Source: Cephalotus follicularis (Eukaryota > Streptophyta > Magnoliopsida > Oxalidales > Cephalotaceae). From it: DNA of 64,000 nucleotides. Below, piece by piece: positions 12,742 through 24,900 of the stretch. The stretch lies in contig BDDD01002921.1 of the NCBI GenBank assembly GCA_001972305.1, positions 1-64,000 of the forward strand, read 5' to 3'. Within the stretch, counting starts at the first letter, position 1; each line of letters starts with the position of its first letter. Below the pieces are notes generated by a model. The model did no database searches. It saw only the letters and a program-made list of their open reading frames with translations, and had not been told where the DNA came from. A program made the translations under genes and the position numbers.

Positions 12742-13277
12742 TCAGTCAAAAAGAAAATGATATGTCTCTCTCATATCGTCCTCGCGCTCCCATGTGCGCT
12801 CCATAGAACCATGATACTGCCATAGAACACTGACCAAAGGGATGGTCTTGTTCCTCTTTACTCTGATCTGTCGGTTAACAATCTGTATAGGAGTCTTTGT
12901 AAATGATAAGTCAGGTTCCAGCTGAATCTGGCCATACTCAATGATGTGTGAAGGATCTCGAACATATTTCCTCAACTAGGAAACATGGAACACATCATGC
13001 ACTCCCGACAATGATGGAGGCACGGCAAGCCTGTAAGCAAGTCGGCCAATCCGATCCAATACCTCGAAAGGTCCAATAAAACGAGGAGAAAGCTTTCCTT
13101 TCTTCCCAAATCTCAAGACTCCTTTAGTGGGAAACACTTTGAGGAAAACATGGTCACCAACACTAAACTCCAAGCCTCTGCAATGAACATCAGCATAGCT
13201 TTTCTGTCTACTCTGTGCAACAATCAATCGGTCTCTAATCAATTTCACTTTCTCTGCGGTAATCTGTACAATCTTTG
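12742..13277 (-). pseudogene. Gypsy integrase C-terminal fragment
   Basis: Two adjacent minus-strand reading frames in one frame, separated by a single TAG (about 12973-12975), encode the end of a plant Ty3/gypsy polyprotein. Recognisable blocks are AQSRQKSYAD, the GDHVFLKV segment, GKLSPRFIGPFEVLDRIG, YRLAVPPSLSGVHDVFHVS, then the tail with the TIPLVSVLW and WEREDDMR motifs (C-terminal chromodomain-like region). The frame can be followed upstream through KIVQITAEKV to about 13277, where homology stops at the repeat-rich LTR sequence. There is no catalytic core, reverse transcriptase or gag, so it is a dead 3' remnant. It ends 50 bp from the polypurine tract, as expected. Confidence 0.85.
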
Positions 13278-13440
13278 TCGGTGATCAGTCGGCTCATCTC
13301 AATTGGTGATCCGATGGCTCATCTCGGTTGGTGATCCATTGGGCTATCTCGATGATCCTTCAGGCTCATATCAAAGATAGCCTTACCGGCTCATCTCGAT
13401 CAGTGATCCCGTAGGCTCATCTCAGTTGGTGATCCAGTAC
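13278..13440. repeat. Minisatellite in LTR (ggtgatcc/ggctcatctc units)
   Basis: About six imperfect units of the form ggctcatctcgNtNggtgatcc, 25-30 bp each. The solo LTR at 39899-42744 has a comparable array at 40450-40690. Confidence 0.7.
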
Positions 13441-13669
13441 AGTATATTACATTAACATTACAATAACACTACATTGACAGTACATTAACACTATAGAACA
13501 TTAACACTACATTTCTATGTGGTATGCCTTCATTACCCTTTTCTTTGCCACACCAAAATACACTGCACTTATCACTTATTCATTCATATCATCTCATTGC
13601 ACTTATCATTAATATAATCCCTTTTCACTGTAGCATCATTTCATTCCCTTATGTGACTAGCGCATGCAG

Positions 13670-15500
13670 GACAATACATGCTTGGGACGCATGCCTCAAG
13701 TGAGCTCGGGCGCACTACCATAGGAGAACTTGGCATGGTAGAGGAGAGCTCGAGTGCATGGCGCATGGATGCCATGCTTAGACGTCCACTTGGCATGCTC
13801 GGCTTGTACACACGGTATGCTCAGTGTGCACGGTAGTGGGCAGCTCAACGCATCACAGTTCATGGTGCGCATGGCAGAGGACGACACATGCTTGGGATGC
13901 ATGTTCGGCTCATGGGCACATGCGCTGGATGCATGGCAGAGGACAACGCATGCGTTGGATGCATGCTCGGCTCATGGGCAGAGGAGAGTTAGCATGGTAG
14001 AGGAGTGCTCACATGCAGAGGAGAGCTCCCATGTAAAGTTGCAAGCGGTCCGGGTCGGTCCGAACCGTGGCCCAAATCTTTCGGGACCAGTGAAAGGCGG
14101 TTTGGTTCGTGAACCGGCCTTATTTTCTCAAGGTCTAGGCCGGTCTGGTTCATGAAGCTAAAAAGTGAGAACCAAACCGGTCCGTGAACCTTAACCGTAA
14201 GCGAGGCGGGCCGGTTGGGGCCGGTCCGGGCCGGTTCAGTTCAAATTGGCATTGACGTGTATGATAGGCGTTGACGTCTATCTCCTTATGCATTGACACC
14301 TTTGGTTCTTTGCGTTGACATCATAAGCTTCTGTTCGATTTTTGCTTTATTCACGTTGACGCATATGTATGACGTTGACGCTAATGTCATTTGAGTTGAC
14401 TTCATTTGCCTTGCGCGTTAACGTCCATTTCAATTTGAGAATCCTTTTGTGTATGGTTGTCTTTGGCGTTGACGTGTACGATAGGTGTTGACGTCTATCT
14501 CCGGTTCACGGTCCGGTCCGGTCTGGTTCAACGGTTCTGAACACTCTGAACCGGCTCGGACCGCTCTCAAGGGCTGGTTTAACCACGGGTCTACCACGTG
14601 GGGCACGGTCGGGGCCGGTTCAAGGACCACACGGGCTGGTTTCAAGGTTCGAACCGGCCCACTTGCAACTCTACTCCCATGGCAGAGGATAGCTCACATG
14701 TAGAGGAGAGCTCACATGTGTTGCATGTATGGGCGTCGCCAGAGAAGAACTCAGGCATACAAAGTTCACTCCAGTGTACCATCTCTGCCTGCTCGGACGC
14801 ATGGCATGGCGGCCATGGTGCACTACACTCGTGCGACCTCGGCGTGTGTCCTCGGACACATGGATGCTTGAGTGGCTATGGTGCATCCCTGGCACATCCA
14901 GGGTAGGACATATGCACGGCAGGGGAGGCTCGCATGCATTGTATGCATGGGCGTGTACAGGACAGTACTCAGCGTCATCACCATGAAGGTCTCTCACCTC
15001 AGGCGTATGGCAGATGAGAGTTTAATGCATGCATGGCGGCTATGGCGCATCCTTGGACGCCTAGCAGAGGACGACGCATAGCACAATGGCGTCCTCGAAC
15101 ATTTACGGGGTGAGTTCAACACAGCATCCTGGGCGCATAACTTGGGATGCATAGCACAGTGGTATGCCATGGTTGGCTCCTCGGGTGTTTGGCCATTTAG
15201 GCACATGGACACCTCGGGTATTTCGCATGCTCGGGTGCATGCCAGTGGAGCGCCATGGATGGCTTAGGTGCCATCTCGGCATCTCTGACGTTCACTGCTC
15301 GGTGCCATGGTATGCTCCTCGACACCTTGGCACAGATGGCAGAGGAGAGTGCTTAGCGCCGTTGCATTCTCGGGTGTATGCAGAGAAGAGTTGGGCGTCG
15401 TGGTATGCTCAGACGCACACGTTGGGTGCTCAGGACGCGTGCACAGGACGCACGCGTTGGGGAGCTCGGGACGCATACGTACTGCATGCACGGGACGCTA
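13670..15500. repeat. CpG- and GCATG-rich degenerate array in LTR
   Basis: Short degenerate units around ggcagaggacgacgcatgc, gcatggcagagg and agctcgggcgcat repeat many times on both sides of the hAT-like insertion at 14034-14673. Base composition is far more GC-rich than the surroundings. It opens long accidental frames (for example 15164-15664), which I do not treat as genes. Confidence 0.7.
14034..14673. mobile_element. Non-autonomous hAT-like element with 8-bp target duplication
   Basis: The 640-bp element starts TAAAGTTGCAAG and ends CTTGCAACTCTA, so the 12-bp terminal inverted repeats differ at one base. It is flanked by perfect 8-bp duplications ctcccatg (14026-14033 and 14674-14681). 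An 8-bp duplication is the hAT hallmark, and ccggtccgggccggttc-type subterminal blocks near both ends fit plant hAT elements. No transposase is encoded. The middle (about 14250-14505) carries about ten gttgac/gttgacg motifs. Confidence 0.9.
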
Positions 15501-16317
15501 CAATATATGTGTATATGATGCTTAGGAAGAGGTCCAGTGCAAATATAAACGCCAGGCTTAGGAAGAGGTCCATTAAAAACACAATCTATTTATTCTACCG
15601 TTGTATCATTCATCTAATCCTAGTTAGAGCAACCCCATTTCATAAACAATACACACAACAGTAAAACACTGAGTAGGGAGTAAAACCTACCTCGAATCCA
15701 CTGGAGTCTATTACGCTTTCCTCTGCTCTGCTCAACTGCTACAATTTCTCCTTTGCCTTTGCACTAAGCTCCTTCCTCCATTGGTTCTTCTTCTACTTCC
15801 AGGTTGCTTGCTCTATATCCTTTTTAAGAGTGAAAGTGAGGGATTTAAGTAAGAGATGAGGGAGAAGGTAGGTACTCTCTAGACACCACCTCTCCGTGTC
15901 TCTCTCTCTCTTTCTCCATTTCTCCAACAACGGTCCCCACTCCCCTTCCTTCTCTTTTTATAGCCAGCTAAGGAAGTCTCTGGAATTTGCTACACAATTC
16001 CAGCAATTCTCCCAAATTGTGGGCTACCGAGGTCAGCCCAATTAAGCAATTAATAATACTAGCCTAAATACTCAATATCACTTTCTCTTCTTAATTAATA
16101 ATTGGCCCAATATTATTAACACCACTTTGGCCCAAAATACCATTTATCCATTTATGGTCCAAAAAGCCATTTTTCAATTTCCATTCCAATAATAATATTC
16201 ATACCATTTAAGTCCAATTTCTTCTTTATAATTTCGGCTTAACACTTGGCCTAACCCAAAGTAAATATTGTCAGCCCAATAGTCATTCTTTTATAAAATA
16301 AAATTCCGGGTGTTACA

Positions 16318-19300
16318 ATCATGATACCCCCATAGGTTGTTATATTTCAGTATATCAAAAACATTCAAAATATTGATTTTTTCGAAAATCAATTCAAACA
16401 AAAATGGATTCCAAACAAAATCCGATATTTATCAATATTGAAATCGCTTATCAAAACAATAATGATTTATCAAATCATCAACCAAATCCATGCTATCTCG
16501 TATATGGTTATTCAAAAAAATCAATTAATTGATTATAAACAAATATTCACTTATATTTATATGATTGAACAAAACCAAATTGATTTATTCATACAAAATA
16601 ATCAAAGAAAGCCAAATAACAATGAACAGAATCCGTACATTAATCGCTCTAGATAAAATAATTAAAAGTAGATCAAATATATTTGACAAATCTTCTTAAA
16701 CCTCACCGTTCGTATTACGAATACCTTAAAAAAAATACACAAAACCTATAATTGGACAATGAGAAATAATGATAGCATGTTGGGTAACCAAGAAGAACTA
16801 CTAAAAACGAATCTATGTAGAAAAAAAAAAAAATTAGCATGCAATATGGTATGAATTGAAAGTTGGGTAATAATGGCATCATGTTACATGAATAATTAAT
16901 AACCAAACTTGTGTAAAATTTGGATGAGAGTAGATTGTAATGCACATTAAACAAAAGAAACCAACACAACAAGAGATGCACGAGAATCAAAAGAAAAAGA
17001 ATTTAAATACAAATAATCAATGAGAAAGTTTGCGGTATGGTCCAAAAGAAAGTAACGAAATAGAAATTGAGTCAAGGTATATGTACGGAAAACCAGTAAA
17101 CAGTTAATGCATTAAAACCAACATAGACAATCAGTAAAAATTTTGATAAAAGGCTAATATGCTTTAAGGGTAACGCGAAAATCAAATCAACAATCAGTGA
17201 CAGAAAAACAAATTTGGAGATGCACGAAAATCAAATGAAAAAGCGAAAACAATAAGAAAAACCAACTTGTCTACAGTATAGCGACTAAGCATGTAAAATC
17301 AATTAGTAATAAGATTTTGGGTCTATAAGGTACGTTAAAAATGAGAGTAATAGTTGTGGGTTTAATTAGTATATACGTATTAATAAAACTTACTATGTCA
17401 AGGCTAATATCATATTAGCCCAATTGTTACAAACTAATCAGATAGCTCACATCAAAATAGACTGAACGATTGAAGAATATTTAATCTTGTCCAATTTAAT
17501 ACCAAAAATAATAAATATTAATAACAACCAAATAACACGTATACACATAGGGTATTACAATTGTTCTTCAGTATTTCAAAGTAAAATTATTATTTTGAGG
17601 ATTTTCTCTTAATTCTTCTTGTGGATTTAATGGTTCCTAGTGAATTTTAGGGTTTACGGCATTGTAATTGTTTGTTATGATCCATCACTGCTTCCGCCCC
17701 GTGTCATTTTTTATTCGTTAGATCCAAAACCGTTAGACTCGTTACCCTTGGATCCTATAGCATGTTACCCGTTAAATAAATTGTAATTGTGTGTAATTTT
17801 TAAGTTATGAATTATGATTTATTTTGAATGTGATACTTCATTTTAAAAAAATAGTTTTAAAAATGTATGTTTATACTATATTTTAGATTATTTTATGACT
17901 TATGAGAATTACCTATTTATCCATATAAATAATAGGTCGGATATGAGTAAAAAAATAATATCTTCTTAGATGCGGATACTTTTATATCCGTTATCCGTTA
18001 GATCCGAACTCAAATTTGTATCCGTAACTCGTTTTGCCACCTCTACTCTTATCCAATAGATTGTAAGCCTGTTAGGGAGATATATCCCCAATTTTATGAT
18101 TTTCCAACAAATTGATGATGGCGTGAGTTGATGAATATTCTAAGTTAAACTACTCATAGTACTCAAATTATAAATGCTAAAAAGCTGAAAGAAATACTAA
18201 GGAAATAAGAATGTATATATATATTCAGGTTTGAGTGTTTGGTCGAGCACCTTTTACACTGGCACTCTTTGATTTCATTTATAGTAATAAGATTTTAACT
18301 GTCAAAAACAGTTTATATATTTGAAAATCAAGAATACATTAAATGAATAAGTAGTTATCACCCTACATAAAAGGAACACTGAACGTAGCACTTCTTTAAT
18401 TTAACATGTGCACTTTCAGCAAACGGCTGCATGTCTTCCACTTGGCGTAATGTAACTTCCTCTTTCTAGAAGATTTTATGCATTAAGACCTGAGTTTTAC
18501 TAGACAAATCTCTAAATCCAAAGTATCCCTGGTGACTCTAAATTCTAAATTCTAAATTCCTGACTTCGCCCCTTAGCTGGAATAGACGACTGACAAATCC
18601 AATTTATTCTTCCTTGGCTTCACTGTTATTCCTTTGAACGAACAATTTGTCCTTAGAAATTTCACTTTTTTATGTAAGATAACCAATTATAACTTTGACT
18701 TAATGGTCTAAAGATATCCATAGAAGTAAAATTTGGGTGCCAACAATAATGTTATTAACAATAGTTTTTTTTGGACAACATATTAAAAACAGTCTAAGTG
18801 TCAATGCATCATTGATAGTTGTCTATTAAAAATCAAAATATCGATGATGACATTTTAAAATCACTAATAATGTATGGACACTTGAATTGTTGTCTAAATA
18901 CTGTCCTAAAAAATTAGTGTTAATATATTTATTTGTATACCTCTTCCTCTATCTCAAATATTGAATCAAGGTTAGCTAGATAAGATATTAAATCTTTGAT
19001 ATCATTATCAAAGACATCACCGTTAAGTACCTAATATTTTTAAGGCCGAAGATTTTTTTGATTTCCTGGTTTGCATGCGTTGTTTTCTATAGTCGTATTT
19101 TAAATGGAGGACGTGAGTTAATGTTGATTTGTTTTTTTGGCCTTTTACGATATTTGTCTTATATTAGTATCTGTATCGAAATTCAAGATTGCAACCCAAA
19201 TGAAAAGAAAAACATTAATGTCTTGCAAGCTTGCAGCCAAAATAGTAGCAATTGTGTGAGAGTACTATTTTTATAGAGAAGCTAAGTAGCTTATTGACCA

Positions 19301-21738
19301 CATAATCTAAAGTCTCCTTAAGGAAAAATTCTTGCATATGTCATGCCCCGGTAAAAGCTGAACAAAGACATTTTTTTATTCCTAACACAGAACAAAGAGT
19401 ATAATTAAATAAAAAACACACACAAACTGACTAACGGATATAAACTTGTAAACCACATGGGGTGTCCATGATTTCCCATATTCATGGCAAAATCAGAGTC
19501 TTTTAGAATAAATTTTTATTGGCAAACATTTAATATTTTAATCCTCTACCAAAATTGTAGGAATTTGCAAATTAGAAGTGTTATTAATGTTTTTTGTTTT
19601 ATAATATATTGCTTGTCCTAGTTAAGTATTGGATGCTACTTATTAGTATTGTCTCCAGTCTTCTACAACTCTACGGCTCTAGGATTTTTTTTCTTTAAAG
19701 AAATTGACAAAGAATACTTCTAATGATTTTTAGAGCTTGTATTTTTCATGGCCATTCAAATTTCACGAGCCATCACTTTGGACTTAATTGAGACGATAAT
19801 AATACACTAATATATGTTTGAGGTAACGGCAAGGTATAACAACGAAAAAGAGACATTGACATTTAGGATTATGACTTAAAATTCAAGGCACATTAACAAT
19901 TTGCAAGTTGTATATATGTTAAAAAAACAAAAGTTAAAGAAATTTATATAATTATATTGAATTTGAAAGTTGCAATGTTATGTGTTGTCGATTTGATATC
20001 TTTATGGTCTGAATATTAAATGCACGTGTTTCTTGAATTTTACAACCTATTATTTGTACTTAATTTGAAAGATAAGCATTTAAAATCATCCCGTTTGACT
20101 TGGTAAATCACCACTAAAAAAATAATATCTTTATATCATCAAGTTTGACTTGCTGCACCTCTATAATACAATTAGCCATGCTCCCCGAAAAGTATGGGAT
20201 TATAATGTAATGCTTGTGAGAAAGAGAATCATTCTAAGTTTTTAGAAGCTTCTAAGTAATCTCTTTGATCTAAAAAAAATGAGACCTTTGAACATTTGCC
20301 TTCTCTTAGAAGGTGGAGATATGAGTTGGAAGATGGTTTGTGAATAATGTGATTTAAGATAAAAGAGTATAATTTGATTATTAATGATTGTGACTTAATT
20401 ATGATCAGAGACAGTAAAAATGTGACTAACAAGATTGAAAAAAAAACGATTAAGAACATATTGTGATCAGAGAATCCATAATTATCTTAGTTAGAAAAAT
20501 ATTTGAGTTAAGTTTTGATACCATGATTATACCCGATTTTTAACCTATTAATTTTACGTTGCATGTGATAGAGTATTGAAATGATAACTTATCTCATATT
20601 GATTAAGTATAAAGGGAAGTGTTGTCGTGTATGATTTATATTTTTAAAATTAATTCGTTGAATTTGATAACTATTTTTGCAAAACTTGAAATTTGACATG
20701 AATAATTTATATAAATAGGTCACAAAATCTAATAATGATATTTTAAAAATATAATTATAAGACATTATAAAAAAATAAATATGAAATAATATAAATAAGT
20801 ATGAAAGAGAAATACTCTCCACTCCATGCCTATGCTTCTTCATTATCAGCTTTTGTAGGATTTCACATCGTAACACTAATAATTAGTACTCCACAGTCCC
20901 TAAAAAGATATCTTACCTTCAAGTCTAAACCGTAGAGACAATGACCTCAAATGTTTATCAGTGTTCCAATTCCTCATGTTAATTGGATGGAAATTAAACC
21001 TGAACTTTTTTTTGTTCAATAAAGATATTATCAATAGCACTAATCATGCCCATAGTTGACCCAAGTTTCATGTATAAATGTGAAAAGTTTAAAATTATGA
21101 GCACACTTTTAACATTTAATATCATTGTCTCTATCTCTTAAACTTGTAAGATACATAAACGAACGTAGTTAGCCAAATTTGCAAGATACACGCATGAACG
21201 TATTTAACCAAACTTGTAACGTAACCATGCCCATTTTGTTTAACAGCTCACTTTTTACCTATTTTTTTAAACACAGCACGCATATATCTCATCCCTAGTT
21301 AGTCATTAAGTCTTAATTAGCGAATGAAGAGAAAATTTGTAAAACCATTAAATAATTGTATGTTATATAACAAGTCAAAAAGGAATAAAAAAAATGGCAG
21401 AAACTGACAACTGAATATTAAATTTAGGTGGGAACTCCAAAGCAAACGTATGTGTCTCTTACATCTGCCATCTTCTCATCTTTTTATGTCAAACTTCTCC
21501 ATATGACTATCTCTTTGACTACAATCCATTCCCCATTTCCTTTTACACATAGGAATCACATATTACAATCATTGATGGATACAAAATTAAGAATAAAAAG
21601 AAAAACACAGTAACAACGGAGAGCTAGAGATTGGCAGATTGGTCCTTTTGGTTTCCGAGAAATAAGAAGAGAATACCAGACATCCAATCTCTCTCTCTCT
21701 ATCAAAAGGTTCTCATTGGCTTATTTGGTATTGCAAAG
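16318..21738. other. AT-rich intergenic sequence
   Basis: No gene recognised over 5.4 kb. The reading frames are short, AT-driven and without motifs. Two repeat traces are seen. A fold-back MITE candidate is annotated at 18757-18930. At about 17690-18053 gatccgttatccg-type blocks end in gttttgccacctcta, which looks like the right end of a hAT-like element (reverse complement TAGAGGTGGCAAAAC), but no matching left end was found. The last 120 bp contain a ctctctctctct run that probably lies in the 5' UTR of the permease gene. Confidence 0.5.
18757..18930. mobile_element. Candidate fold-back MITE
   Basis: The left arm (aacaatagttttttttggac, about 18757-18803) and the reverse complement of the right arm (aacactaattttttaggaca, about 18883-18930) align over about 45 bp, through to agtgtc. 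The element is about 175 bp and has no coding sequence. The target duplication is not clear, so the superfamily is left open. Confidence 0.5.
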
Positions 21739-24617
21739 ATGGTTTTAGACAATCGAAAAATGGTGTTACCATCTCATACAGGTCAAAATGGCAACTCCTC
21801 ACTTGATTCAGGCCATGTCCGTCTTAAGGAGCTTGGTTACAAGCAAGAGCTCAAGCGTGATCTTTCGTAAATTCTCTAGACAACCCATTTCTTGTTTTGC
21901 CTCTTTTTGTTTGTGCATGAACTTTTTTGGGGTCAACAATCAACATGGATTGTTTTGGGACAAATTCTGTGCAGGATGTTTTCGAATTTTGCGTTTTCGT
22001 TTTCGATCATATCAGTGTTGACTGGTATAACAACGTTGTACAATACTGGGTTGAATTATGGAGGACCATTTTCATTGGTGTATGGGTGGTTAATAGCTGG
22101 TGGATTCACTTTGACTGTTGGGTTTTCCATGGCTGAGATTTGTTCCTCTTACCCAACTTCTGGTGGTCTTTACTATTGGAGTGCAAAGCTTGCAGGCCCT
22201 GAATGGGCTCCCTTTGCCTCTTGGTTAACTGGCTGGTAATTTTGTTTATCTATTTTAGTCACTCTTGAGCTAATTTTTGTTGATTGTTGAATTTAGATTC
22301 ATTTTCATGGTTTTGTCCATAATTTTCAGTTGATAGCTTGGCAACTTCAAGATGGTGTGTCTGGTTTAATTTTTATGTCATAGCATTGACTTTTTGAGAG
22401 GTTATAGATATGCTTTTGAATTCTTCCGATCTGTAATGGCTAGGAGAAGTTGCATGGGATTGGATCTTAGTTGCAGGTTTCTATGAGATTCATGTAATTG
22501 TCAAAGGAATATCGGTCTATGAATTGTTTCATTGCTTGTTATTTTTTAGCCAAAATTTGCTATATCATTGTTATTTATTAGTTGTAGTTAATCATAAGAT
22601 ACAATGAAGTTGATTTTCCTTCGGTTACATCCTCTTATTGTACTTCAATCTTTCTTGCTACAGGTTCAACATCGTTGGTCAGGTACAACTGAGAATGCAA
22701 TACCTTGGAAATTGACAAAAAATGTGGAAAGTGAAGCTTTTTGGTTTGGATATGTCGTATAATCTGATTTCATTTCATATGCAGTGGGCTGTTACAACAA
22801 GCGTAGATTATTCGCTAGCACAGATGATTCAGGTGATTATTCTCCTTAGCACCGGAGGAAAAAATGGCGGCGGATATGAGGCATCTAAGTATGTAGTTAT
22901 AGCTTTCCATGGAGCTATTCTGTTTCTACATGCTTTAATAAACAGTCTTCCCATCGCTGTGTTATCTTTCTTCGGACAGGTAGCTGCTGCATGGAATCTA
23001 GTAGGTATGAAGCAATTTATGGAAATATCCGATTCAATGCTATTAGTTATTACCTTTTGCGACTTCTTTACGAAGTATCTAACGGGCCTTGTTAATTTTT
23101 TTAGGTGTTCTGGTTCTTATGATTCTCATTCCCTCTGTTGCAACAGAGAGGGCTAGTGCTAAGTTTGTTTTTACTCACTTCAACACTGATAATGGTGATG
23201 GAATCGACAGCAAAGTTTACATATTTGCACTGGGACTTCTAATGAGTCAGTATACCCTCTCTGGGTATGATGCATCTGCTCATATGGTAAATTGTACTCT
23301 TTTTTACTACGCTGCCTATGACATTAATTGTAAAAATTTGACAAGCTTAAATCGCAAAAAAAAAAAAAAAAAAAACAACGTTCTTAAGATACAATTATGC
23401 TGACAATCAATTCTCAATGTTGTATAAGAAATTTTCATGAGGTCAACTCGCTCTTTCAACATAAACATGTCCAACCTACTCTCCTATTTATTAACCTAAG
23501 CTCAAAGTGTCTAGATTTATATGTTATAACCAGAATCAACTTAATTGTTTTCTTGATATTATTTCCTGCTGTTGAATTACTTACTGATTTTTTGGATGAC
23601 TAGAATTAATCGTCATGTCCTCTTTTTCACTCTGTCTCCAGACAGAGGAAACCAAGAAAGCTGATATTAATGGACCAAAAGGAATAATTAGTTCTATTGG
23701 GATATCCATTATTTTTGGATGGGCTTACCTAATTGGTATCACCTTCGCTGTCACCGACATCACATACCTTTTGAGTGTAGACAATGATGCTGGTGGTTAT
23801 GCCATCGCTCAAATATTTTACCAAGCATTCAAGAGTAGATATGGCAGTGGAGCTGGGGGGATTGTTTGCTTGGGAATTGTTGCGTTTGCCATATTCTTCT
23901 GTGGTATGAGCTCAGTTACTAGCAACTCCAGGTATGCATTAGTTTTTGTTTTTTTCTTTTAACCCCCCAAAAAACAAATATGAAGCAGTTTTAATAGTTT
24001 CAGCTACTGACTTATCTAAATATTTATTTTTAGGATGGCTTATGCATTTTCAAGAGATGGAGCCATGCCATTCTCAGCTTTTTGGCATAAAGTAAACAAG
24101 CAGGAGGTTCCAATAAATGCAGTATGGATGTCTGCTTTTATATCATTTTGCATGGCACTAACAGTATGTGCATCTCTCTCTCTATCTGTGTAAATCATAA
24201 CTATCTGTTGCTTAATATAAAATGCTATTGCTGCCTCTTGTCCATTCAACTTCTGATTGTCTTTTCCAGTCTCTTGGAAGCACAGTGGCTTTCGATGCTA
24301 TGGTATCTATAGCAACTATTGGACTGTACATTGCATACGCGCTACCCATCTTCTTCAGGGTGACTTTGGCTCGCAAATCTTTTATCCCAGGACCCTTCCA
24401 ATTGGGTCGCTATGGGATCCTGGTTGGTTGGATTGCGGTGCTTTGGGTGATAACCATCTCAGTCCTCTTCTCATTGCCTGTTTCCTATCCTATTACTATT
24501 ACGACACTCAATTACACTCCTGTTGCAGTAGGTGGCTTGCTTGTTCTCACTGTTTGTTCTTGGATATTCAGTGCTCGGCATTGGTTTAGAGGTCCTATAA
24601 CCAACACTGATACCTAA
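21739..24617 (+). CDS. BAT1: BAT1/GABP-type amino acid permease (APC family)
   Basis: Exons by splice sites and frame: 21739-21866, 21975-22235, 22664-22682, 22785-23004, 23105-23286, 23642-23931, 24034-24163, 24270-24617. They sum to 1578 nt (525 aa plus stop), close to the roughly 516 aa of Arabidopsis BAT1. All introns are GT-AG and codons join cleanly. The product is a polytopic membrane protein of the AA_permease_2/APC superfamily: RLKELGYKQELKRDLS at the N-terminus, YPTSGGLYYWSAKLAGPEWA, FNIVGQWAVTTSVD, LMSQYTLSGYDASAHM, GPKGIISSIGISI, FFCGMSSVTSNSRMAYAFSR, and VAFDAMVSIATIGLYIAYA near the C-terminus. Family members move amino acids in both directions, and one was reported as a mitochondrial GABA permease. 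The ATG at 21739 was chosen over an in-frame ATG at 21631, which would add 36 unconserved residues; 21760 is also possible. Confidence 0.93.
22664..22682 (+). other. BAT1: 19-nt microexon of the BAT1-type gene
   Basis: Between a ctacag acceptor and a gtacaa donor lie 19 nt. They complete the Trp codon split at the end of exon 2 and encode FNIVGQ. Without it the conserved SWLTGW-FNIVGQ-WAVTTS sequence is broken and the frame is lost. Confidence 0.88.
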
Positions 24618-24900
24618 ATTGTGAATGTGTAGTGTACCACCAATCTTTAAATAGTAGGACATCGATACTAGATAATAATTCTTTCAATGTTTTGCTGCAA
24701 TTTTAGTTCACTGTCTTTTCCTATGTGTGGAAAGTAAGGAGTATTTGGATTGTCATGATGTCCATATATAGGAATTAATCTGCAAATTGTGATCACATAC
24801 ATCTCACTCTGCGTCTTTTAAGATTGTTCATTGTTGTTGGGGAATAACAATCAGTTCGGCTAAGGAATGAGTTAAGGACAAAAATATTTTTTGATTGTAT
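24618..24900 (+). other. Downstream region of the BAT1-type gene
   Basis: This probably includes the 3' UTR. No clear AATAAA was seen. Nothing else is recognised before the inverted-repeat element that begins near 24901. Confidence 0.4.

Larger units (their letters stand above)
10529..13277 (-). mobile_element. Truncated Ty3/gypsy element: 3' LTR plus integrase end
   Basis: Read on the minus strand this is the integrase C-terminus, then a polypurine tract, then a 2160-bp LTR. It belongs to the same family as the gypsy element at 60718-64000. It is cut at about 13277, so everything upstream of the integrase end is missing. It sits inside the older LTR at 10485-16317. Confidence 0.8.
10485..16317 (-). 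repeat. Long GC-rich gypsy-type LTR (minus orientation), interrupted
   Basis: The left edge TGTAACGCCCCAAACC (10485) matches the first bases of the solo LTR at 39899 (TGTCACACCCCGAACC), and both continue into ga.ccc...cttga. The right edge ccgggtgttaca (16317), read on the minus strand, is TGTAACACCCGGAATTTT, a standard plant gypsy LTR start. Both LTRs carry a ggctcatctc/ggttcacc minisatellite, CpG-rich GAGCTCGG and GCATG blocks, a pyrimidine-rich stretch and a tail rich in ggcccaa. The copy is split at 10528 by the gypsy fragment 10529-13277 and resumes near 13278. The 5-bp flanks (ccttt and atcat) do not match, so it is not a clean solo LTR. Confidence 0.55.

Noticed and set aside
13754..14155. 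133-codon open frame crossing the left end of the hAT-like element
   Set aside because: It spans an insertion boundary and repeat array, so it cannot be a conserved gene.
15164..15664. 166-codon open frame
   Set aside because: Within the GCATG-rich LTR array; no motif, overlapping open frames on both strands.
21631..21738. Upstream in-frame ATG extending the permease N-terminus by 36 residues
   Set aside because: The extra residues match nothing expected in the family, and the sequence includes a pyrimidine-rich tract typical of a 5' UTR. The start at 21739 fits the family length better.
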